In this document: one piece after another, positions 58,516 to 64,000 of the stretch
Position numbering within the stretch: the stretch's first letter is position 1
Layout of the letters: each line of letters opens with the position of its first letter
NCBI GenBank assembly: GCA_965222215.1
Contig: OZ244931.1
Span: forward strand, 1-64,000
From: JABJAG01 sp965222215
GTDB lineage: Bacteria > Pseudomonadota > Alphaproteobacteria > UBA6615
Length of the DNA stretch: 64,000 bases
Direction of reading: 5' to 3'
Program-made: the position numbers and the translations under genes
Notes under the pieces: generated by a model
Told to the model about the DNA's origin: nothing
Seen by the model: the letters and a program-made list of their open reading frames with translations, nothing else
Database searches by the model: none

Positions 58516-59925
58516 ATGGATGGTCCCAGGCTCTTGGCCAAGAAACTTTTCATCCGAACCTACGGTTGCCAGATGAACGTCTACGACTCCGCCCGGATGG
58601 CGGACGTTCTGGCGCCGCTCGGCTATGTGCCGGGCGACGATCCGTCGGATGCCGACATGGTTATTCTCAACACCTGCCATATCCGCGAGAAGGCGAGCGA
58701 GAAGGTCTATTCCGAACTCGGCCGCCTGCGCGTGATCAAGGAACAGCGCACGCAAGAGGGCGCCGGCATGGTGATTGCTGTCGCCGGCTGCGTCGCCCAG
58801 GCGGAAGGCGAGGAGATGCTGCGCCGCGCGCCCTTCGTGGACATGGTGCTTGGCCCACAGACCTATCACCGCCTGCCGGAAATGGTGGCGCGCGTGCATC
58901 GCGCGGGTGCCGACGGGCGCGGCGTGCTGGACACCGATTTCCCGATCGAGAGCAAGTTCGACCACCTACCCGCCGCGCGCGGCGAGAACGGTGTCTCTGC
59001 ATTCCTGTCGGTACAGGAAGGCTGTGACAAGTTCTGTACGTTCTGCGTGGTGCCCTATACGCGCGGCGCGGAATTCTCGCGCCCCGTGGCGCAGGTGGAG
59101 GCCGAGGCCGAAATTCTCGTGGACCGGGGCGTACGGGAGCTGACCCTGCTCGGCCAGAACGTCAATGCCTATCACGGGCTCGACGAAGACGGGCGTGCGA
59201 CGGGGCTCGGCGCGCTGATCCGCCGGCTGGCGGCCATCGACGGCCTCGCCCGCATCCGCTACACGACCAGCCATCCGCGCGACGTGGACGACGAACTCGT
59301 CGCGGCCCATGGCGAGGTGGCGGAACTGATGCCGTACCTGCATCTGCCGGTACAGTCAGGCAGCGACCGGTTGCTTGAGGCCATGAATCGGGGGCATGAC
59401 ACGGCGCGATACCTGAAGATCATCGACGATCTGCGCGCCGCGCGGCCGGACCTCGCGCTCAGTTGCGACTTTATCGTCGGGTTTCCCGGCGAGACCGACG
59501 CGGACTTCGAGGCGACCCTCGATCTCGTGCGCACGGTCGGGTACGCGCAGGCGTACTCTTTCAAGTACAGCGCACGTCCGGGCACGCCGGCGGCAGGGCT
59601 GCCGGGGCAGGTGCCCGAAGACGTGAAGGATGAGCGGCTGGCACGCCTGCAGGCGCTGCTGGAAGAACAGCAGGCGGCTTTCAACGCGGCCAGCGTGGGC
59701 AACGCTTGCGAGGTGTTGTTCGAACGACCGGGCCGCCATGACGGTCAGCTTGTGGGGCGCAGCCCCCATAACCAGGCCGTTCATGTCGATGCGCCGAACC
59801 AATCGGTTGGCGATATCGCCCAAGTCATGATTGAATCATGCAAACCGCATAGTGTGGCCGGGCGATTGATCGAACCCGACGACAGGGCGCCGCGTGCGCA
59901 CACTGAGGAGAGACTGAGCGCTTGA
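58516..59925 (+). CDS. miaB: tRNA-2-methylthio-N6-dimethylallyladenosine synthase
   Basis: 469 residues from the ATG at 58516 (a TTG just before it is possible). Radical SAM methylthiotransferase acting on i6A37 of tRNA. The N-terminal MTTase domain has IRTYGCQMNVYDS (about 13-25), LNTCHIREKASEKV (about 51-64) and VAGCVAQAEGEE, whose three Cys bind one 4Fe-4S cluster. The radical SAM motif is EGCDKFCTFCVVPYTRG (about 168-184), followed by GQNVNAYHG and a C-terminal TRAM domain (about 385-445). It is the first of the miaB-phoH-ybeY-corC-lnt series; phoH overlaps it by 4 bases. Confidence 0.97.
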   Translation: MDGPRLLAKKLFIRTYGCQMNVYDSARMADVLAPLGYVPGDDPSDADMVILNTCHIREKASEKVYSELGRLRVIKEQRTQEGAGMVIAVAGCVAQAEGEEMLRRAPFVDMVLGPQTYHRLPEMVARVHRAGADGRGVLDTDFPIESKFDHLPAARGENGVSAFLSVQEGCDKFCTFCVVPYTRGAEFSRPVAQVEAEAEILVDRGVRELTLLGQNVNAYHGLDEDGRATGLGALIRRLAAIDGLARIRYTTSHPRDVDDELVAAHGEVAELMPYLHLPVQSGSDRLLEAMNRGHDTARYLKIIDDLRAARPDLALSCDFIVGFPGETDADFEATLDLVRTVGYAQAYSFKYSARPGTPAAGLPGQVPEDVKDERLARLQALLEEQQAAFNAASVGNACEVLFERPGRHDGQLVGRSPHNQAVHVDAPNQSVGDIAQVMIESCKPHSVAGRLIEPDDRAPRAHTEERLSA

Positions 59926-60932
59926 CCGCGACCGAAATGACGCCGGGTAATCCCGTCCAGATCCAGTTCGATGACAATGCGTTGCTGCCGGCGCTGTTCG
60001 GCCAACATGACGAACACCTGTTGCAGATCGAACGACTGCTCGACGTGACCCTTCGATACCGGGGCAACCAGTTGGAAATCCAGGGGCCGGATACGTCGCG
60101 CGCAATTGCCGACCGGGCGATCGGAAGTCTCTATTCACGCCTCAAGGACGGCGAGGAAGTGGCGCCGGCCGATGTTCAGGCCGCGGTGCGCATGGCCGCG
60201 AGCGACGATCTCGGCGGCGAGAAGATCGCCATCCGTACGCGCAAACGCACGATCTCGCCGCGCTCGCCCGTGCAGGCGCGCTACCTGGAAGCGCTCGGGC
60301 ACGCCGACCTGACATTCGGGCTCGGCCCGGCGGGTACCGGCAAAACCTATCTGGCCGTCGCAATGGCGGTCTCCGATCTGATCCAGGGCAAGGTCGACCG
60401 CCTGATCCTGTCGCGCCCGGCCGTCGAGGCCGGCGAGCGCCTCGGCTTCCTGCCGGGCGATCTTCAGGACAAGATCGATCCGTATCTGCGCCCGCTCTAT
60501 GACGCGCTGTACGACATGCTGCCCGGCGATCAGGTCGCCAAGCGGCTGGAGAGTGGCGAGATCGAGGTCGCGCCGCTGGCCTTCATGCGCGGGCGGACAC
60601 TCTCGCGCGCATTTATCATCCTGGATGAGGCGCAGAATACGTCGGCGATGCAGATGAAGATGTTCCTGACCCGCCTCGGCGAGGGTTCGCGCATGGCGAT
60701 CACCGGCGACATGAGCCAGATCGACCTGCCGAGCGGTACGCGCTCGGGGCTCGCCGATTCGCTCGACGTTCTCGAACAGGTCGAGGGCGTGCGGATCGTG
60801 CGGTTCGGCGAGGCCGATGTCGTGCGGCACACGATGGTGACGCGGATCGTCACCGCCTACAACGCGCGCGACAAGCAGCGCACGGCTGTCAGCGGGGAAG
60901 ACATGCGCGGCTCCGCCCGGGACGCGGACTAG
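59922..60932 (+). CDS. ybeZ: PhoH-like ATPase (YbeZ)
   Basis: 336 residues from a TTG whose last bases form the miaB stop (TTGA), with GAGGAGA upstream. The N-terminal KH-like region (about 35-95) precedes the P-loop ATPase: FGLGPAGTGKTYLAVAMA (about 128-145), LILSRPAVEAGERLGFLPGD and the Walker B RAFIILDEAQNTSAMQMKMF (about 227-246), with TGDMSQIDLP after it. PhoH/YbeZ works with YbeY in rRNA maturation and may be an RNA helicase-like enzyme. Despite the name there is no Pho box here. ybeY follows 2 bases after its stop. Confidence 0.95.
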   Translation: MTATEMTPGNPVQIQFDDNALLPALFGQHDEHLLQIERLLDVTLRYRGNQLEIQGPDTSRAIADRAIGSLYSRLKDGEEVAPADVQAAVRMAASDDLGGEKIAIRTRKRTISPRSPVQARYLEALGHADLTFGLGPAGTGKTYLAVAMAVSDLIQGKVDRLILSRPAVEAGERLGFLPGDLQDKIDPYLRPLYDALYDMLPGDQVAKRLESGEIEVAPLAFMRGRTLSRAFIILDEAQNTSAMQMKMFLTRLGEGSRMAITGDMSQIDLPSGTRSGLADSLDVLEQVEGVRIVRFGEADVVRHTMVTRIVTAYNARDKQRTAVSGEDMRGSARDAD

Positions 60933-60934
60933 CG

Positions 60935-61444
60935 ATGCCCGACGCCCCCCAACCGGACGAGGCGAATGTGTTCGTGGATGTCGCGGATGCCGCATGGCGC
61001 TGTGGCGAGCTTGCGAACCTCGAGGACGACACAATTGCGGCGGTCCTCGCGGCCCTGCGGGGCCGGGCGCCCGAGGGCCCGGTCGAGGTCAGCGTACGGC
61101 TGACCGGCGACAATGAAATCCGGAACCTGAACCGCGACTGGCGCGGTCAGGACAAGGCCACCAACGTTCTGGCGTTCGCGCTGGACACCGAGGAAGGCGC
61201 GCCCGGCATCCCGACCCCGCTCGGCGATGTGGTGGTCGCGTTCGAGACCTGTTGTCGCGAGGCGCAGGCCGAGAACAAACCGGTCGCCGATCATCTTCGC
61301 CACCTGCTGGTCCATGGCACCCTGCACCTGCTCGGTTTCGACCACGAGGATGCGCGCGATGCCGACCGGATGGAGAGCGAGGAACGAAGCATCCTCGCCG
61401 GTCTGGGTGTGCCGGACCCTTATGCCGACAGCGAGGCAGCCTGA
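60935..61444 (+). CDS. ybeY: Endoribonuclease YbeY
   Basis: 169 residues. Metal-dependent endoribonuclease in 16S rRNA 3'-end maturation and ribosome quality control. The zinc motif H-x3-H-x5-H is in LVHGTLHLLGFDHEDARDA (about 126-144). VRLTGDNEIRNLNRDWRGQD (about 55-74) with KATNVLAFALD is the usual N-terminal core. It starts 2 bases after phoH and ends 6 before corC, so it is firmly in the operon. Confidence 0.96.
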   Translation: MPDAPQPDEANVFVDVADAAWRCGELANLEDDTIAAVLAALRGRAPEGPVEVSVRLTGDNEIRNLNRDWRGQDKATNVLAFALDTEEGAPGIPTPLGDVVVAFETCCREAQAENKPVADHLRHLLVHGTLHLLGFDHEDARDADRMESEERSILAGLGVPDPYADSEAA

Positions 61445-61450
61445 CGCGAC

Positions 61451-62356
61451 ATGGCCGATCTTCCGCAACAAAGCGATACCGGGATTCCCGCCACGCCATC
61501 CGATGCCGCCGTCCGGGGCGGGTTCCTCGGCTGGCTGCGCGGCCTGCTTGGTGGCCGCAATCAGGAAAGCTCGGTTCGAGAGGTCATCGGCGAGCTGATC
61601 GACGAGCCGCGCACCGAGGGGGCGGCCATCGGGGCCGACGAAAGCGCCCTCATCTCCAACATTCTTAAGCTGCACGATCTGACCGCGGAAGACGTGATGA
61701 TCCCGCGCGCCGATATCGTGGCGATCGACGAAAACGCGGCGCTCCACGCGGTCGCCGATCTGATCTCGCAGGAGGCGCATTCGCGGCTGCCGATCTACCG
61801 TGAGCAGCTCGACGAGGTGGTGGGTTTCGTCCACATCAAGGATGTTCTCGCCGCGCTGCGGACCGCCCCGCAACAGCCGGTGCACGAGCTGCGCCGCGAT
61901 ATCCTGTTTGCCGCGCCGTCGATCCGCGTGCTCGATCTCCTGCTGGAAATGCGCGCCCAACGCACGCACATTGCGATCGTCATCGATGAGTTCGGTGGCG
62001 TCGACGGGCTGGTCACCATCGAGGATCTTGTCGAGGAAATCGTCGGCGAGATCGAGGACGAGCACGACGAGGATGGCCCTTCGATCTCGACGAACCCCGA
62101 TGGCTCCATCCTGGCCGATGCGCGTGTCGAGATCGGCGAACTGGAATCTGAGATCGGCACGTTCCTGACGGACGAGGAACGCGAGGAAGCCGATACGCTC
62201 GGAGGTGTTGTCTTTGCGCTGGTCGATCGCGTGCCCCGGCGCAGCGAGGTCGTCACTCATTCGACCGGCGTGGAGTTCGAGGTGATCGATGCCGACGCCC
62301 GTCGGATCAAGCGTTTGCGGGTACGCGATCTGCGCGAGCGGGCCGCGGAAGCGTAA
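61451..62356 (+). CDS. CorC/HlyC family CBS-domain protein (YbeX)
   Basis: 301 residues. A helical, charged N-terminus (about 1-70) leads to two CBS domains: about 75-130 (DVMIPRADIVAIDENAALHA) and about 140-195 (FAAPSIRVLDLLLEMRAQRTH, IVIDEFGGVDGLVTIEDLVE). The CorC_HlyC domain (about 215-295) follows, with VGEIEDEHDEDG between. There is no membrane domain, so this is the soluble YbeX type, linked to magnesium/cobalt efflux in older work and to ribosome metabolism in newer work. It stands in the conserved place between ybeY and lnt. Confidence 0.93.
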   Translation: MADLPQQSDTGIPATPSDAAVRGGFLGWLRGLLGGRNQESSVREVIGELIDEPRTEGAAIGADESALISNILKLHDLTAEDVMIPRADIVAIDENAALHAVADLISQEAHSRLPIYREQLDEVVGFVHIKDVLAALRTAPQQPVHELRRDILFAAPSIRVLDLLLEMRAQRTHIAIVIDEFGGVDGLVTIEDLVEEIVGEIEDEHDEDGPSISTNPDGSILADARVEIGELESEIGTFLTDEEREEADTLGGVVFALVDRVPRRSEVVTHSTGVEFEVIDADARRIKRLRVRDLRERAAEA

Positions 62357-62392
62357 GCTGCCACCCCCAACGCCTGAACCGAATCCCGCCCG

Positions 62393-63973
62393 ATGAACCC
62401 ATCTGCTCTCACACGGCTTGCGGACAGCGTGCGGGCGCTTTCCGGCTGGCGTCGCGCCCTGGCCGCTGTCGCGCTCGGCGGGCTTTCGGCACATTCCCTC
62501 CCACCCTTCCATTTCGTGCCCCTGCTGTTGCCCGCTTTCATGGGGCTCGTCTGGATGCTCGAGGGCGCGGAGGCGCGACCGCGCCCGGTGCGCCGGGCAC
62601 TCGCCGCCGGCTTCGGTTTCGGCTTCGGACATTTCTTTGTCGGGCTTCACTGGATCGTGGAACCCATGCTGGTGGACCCGGCACGCACTGCCTGGATGAT
62701 CCCGTTTGCATGGCCGGGCCTGGCCGCGGTGCTGGCCGTGTTTCCGGCGCTGGTCTGCGGGGCGCTCGCCCCGGCCCGCTTCGGTGACCGCACGCTGGCG
62801 CGCGTGCTGGCGCTGGCCGGCCTGTGGACGTTTGTGGAGATGTTGCGCGGTTTCGTCTTCACGGGCTTTCCCTGGAACCTGGTCGGCTACGCCTGGAGTG
62901 CCGTGACGCCGGTCATGCAGAGCACGTCCGTGCTGGGCATTCTGGGTCTTGGAACCCTGACGGTTCTGATGGCCGCCATGCCTTCGGTGCTCGGGAACGC
63001 GGCGGTCCCCGCGCGGCGGCGGTGGGCGGTGGCGGCCCTGTTCGCCGGCGTGCTGCCGGCCGCACTCTGGGCGGGGGGCACTGCGCGGCTGGCGGGCGCG
63101 GAGACGGCGTTCGTGCCGGATGTGCGGCTGCGGATCGTGCAGGCGAACATCGCCCAGCGGGACAAGTGGAACCCGGAACTGCGCACCGGCCATCTCGCCC
63201 GGCATATCGAACTGAGCCGGTCTGACGCCGGCGCGTCTCCGACCCACGTTATCTGGCCGGAAACGGCGGTGCCGTTCCTGCTCGCGAACGATGCGCTCGT
63301 CCGGGTTCAGGCCTCGCGCGCCGTTCCGGCGGGCGGAACGCTGATCACCGGCAGCGTGCGCACGGCGTTCGGATCGCGCGGGCGTCGTCTCTACAACGCC
63401 CTGCTGGCGATCGACGACGAAGCGAACATCGGCCAGGTCTACGACAAGGCCCATCTGGTGCCGTTCGGCGAATACGTGCCGCTGCGCGGCGTTCTGCCGG
63501 TCGACAAGGTGGTGCCGGGCCAGAGCGACTTCACGCCCGGTACCGGGCGAGCCCTGCTGCGCGTGGACGGCCTGCCCGCGTTCAGCCCGCTGATCTGCTA
63601 CGAGGCGATTTTCCCCGGACGGGTCACACCGGACGGCCCCCGCCCGGGCTGGCTGTTGAACCTGACAAACGATGCCTGGTTCGGGAACTTCGCCGGCCCG
63701 CGCCAGCATTTTGCCATCGCCTCGACCCGCGCGGTCGAGGAAGGCCTGCCCATGGTTCGGGCGGCCAACACCGGCATCTCCGCGGTGATCGACCCCTATG
63801 GCCGGGTCCTCGCGCGCCTCGGGCTGGGCGAGGCGGGCATTCTCGACAGCGACCTGCCGGAACAGCTCCCGCCGACCGTCTACGCGCGCTGGGGCGATCT
63901 GATCCCGGCGGTTTTCGCCGCCCTGCTTCTGGTATCGGCGCTGGTAGTCCGGCGCTGCCGGGATACGTCTTGA
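62393..63973 (+). CDS. lnt: Apolipoprotein N-acyltransferase
   Basis: 526 residues, the normal length. Inner-membrane enzyme that adds the third acyl chain to lipoproteins, needed for sorting to the outer membrane. About eight membrane helices: several fill residues 20-210 and a last one lies near 500-518. The nitrilase-type periplasmic domain (about 240-490) has the catalytic triad in HVIWPETAVPF (Glu about 288), YDKAHLVPFGEYVP (Lys about 352) and SPLICYEAIFPG (Cys about 404). It would process the lipoproteins coded in this window. It ends 27 bases before the window's right edge, where nothing else is seen. Confidence 0.96.
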   Translation: MNPSALTRLADSVRALSGWRRALAAVALGGLSAHSLPPFHFVPLLLPAFMGLVWMLEGAEARPRPVRRALAAGFGFGFGHFFVGLHWIVEPMLVDPARTAWMIPFAWPGLAAVLAVFPALVCGALAPARFGDRTLARVLALAGLWTFVEMLRGFVFTGFPWNLVGYAWSAVTPVMQSTSVLGILGLGTLTVLMAAMPSVLGNAAVPARRRWAVAALFAGVLPAALWAGGTARLAGAETAFVPDVRLRIVQANIAQRDKWNPELRTGHLARHIELSRSDAGASPTHVIWPETAVPFLLANDALVRVQASRAVPAGGTLITGSVRTAFGSRGRRLYNALLAIDDEANIGQVYDKAHLVPFGEYVPLRGVLPVDKVVPGQSDFTPGTGRALLRVDGLPAFSPLICYEAIFPGRVTPDGPRPGWLLNLTNDAWFGNFAGPRQHFAIASTRAVEEGLPMVRAANTGISAVIDPYGRVLARLGLGEAGILDSDLPEQLPPTVYARWGDLIPAVFAALLLVSALVVRRCRDTS

Positions 63974-64000
63974 CGCGACCGGGTGCGTTCCTGCACAACC

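Noticed and set aside
59922..60932. PhoH as part of the phosphate regulon
   Set aside because: It has no Pho box, starts inside miaB and belongs to the rRNA-maturation operon.
60929..63709. A minus-strand open frame of about 926 codons opposite ybeY, corC and lnt
   Set aside because: It crosses three clear genes on the other strand and contains no family motif.
63974..64000. A gene start at the right edge after lnt
   Set aside because: Only 27 bases remain and no start codon with a ribosome site is seen.

Overview
The window looks like a stretch of core chromosome from a high-GC alphaproteobacterium, probably a free-living member of the Rhodospirillales or a relative; the order is inference. 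Supporting signs are a MucR/Ros regulator next to a cysteine-poor Fur/Mur, a perfect CtrA-type site, RpoH promoters of the alphaproteobacterial CTTG-N18-CYTATNT form, a bactofilin, an OlsB/PlsC ornithine-lipid type pair, and typical alphaproteobacterial orders (rsmI-yraN-BON-gshB; mutS-glnD-murJ-trpS; tsaB-rimI-mucR-fur and miaB-phoH-ybeY-corC-lnt). I see no prophage, insertion sequence, CRISPR array, rRNA or tRNA. Genes are packed tightly, with many 4-8 base overlaps.

Layout. 1-1834: a sensor kinase cut by the left edge, its OmpR-type regulator and a lipoprotein. 1972-4125: an unrecognised gene, then a divergent amidohydrolase / vicinal-oxygen-chelate pair, closed by a strong terminator and a palindromic dispersed repeat. 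4282-9517: glutathione synthetase and a conserved envelope block (SirB1-like, BON lipoprotein, YraN, RsmI, LpoA-like). 9507-12068: hemW, rdgB, rph. 12239-20115: the heat-shock set hrcA-grpE and dnaK-dnaJ, separated by an opposite-strand pair (FkbM methyltransferase, DUF1848), then dapB. 20112-26844: small envelope and housekeeping genes (DUF2244, nth, lipoprotein, bactofilin, EI24/CysZ-like), an adenosine-kinase-like gene, a ZIP transporter and a YejA-like binding protein. 26969-34665: a complete phosphate regulon, phoR-pstS-pstC-pstA-pstB-phoU-phoB, with a three-half-site Pho box before pstS. 34732-48109: maeB, mutS, two MFS transporters, glnD, murJ and trpS. 48106-50547: two tandem class III adenylate cyclases with a shared N-terminal sensor-like region. 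50796-54215: an Nfu-type Fe-S protein and three cell-wall enzymes (glucosaminidase with an upstream CtrA site, deacetylase-like, VanX-like dipeptidase). 54299-63973: tsaB-rimI, mucR, fur, olsB-plsC, then miaB-phoH-ybeY-corC-lnt.

The genes fall into four functional themes: protein folding under heat stress, phosphate starvation signalling and uptake, building and remodelling of the envelope, and tRNA/rRNA maturation. The points most worth a second look are the paired adenylate cyclases, the two lipoproteins of like design about 20 kb apart, the CtrA site and TTAA-rich region around 50.6-51.4 kb, the split grpE/dnaK locus with its 16-base palindrome, and the dispersed repeat near 4.2 kb. I found no convincing wholly new system; most of the window is conventional.
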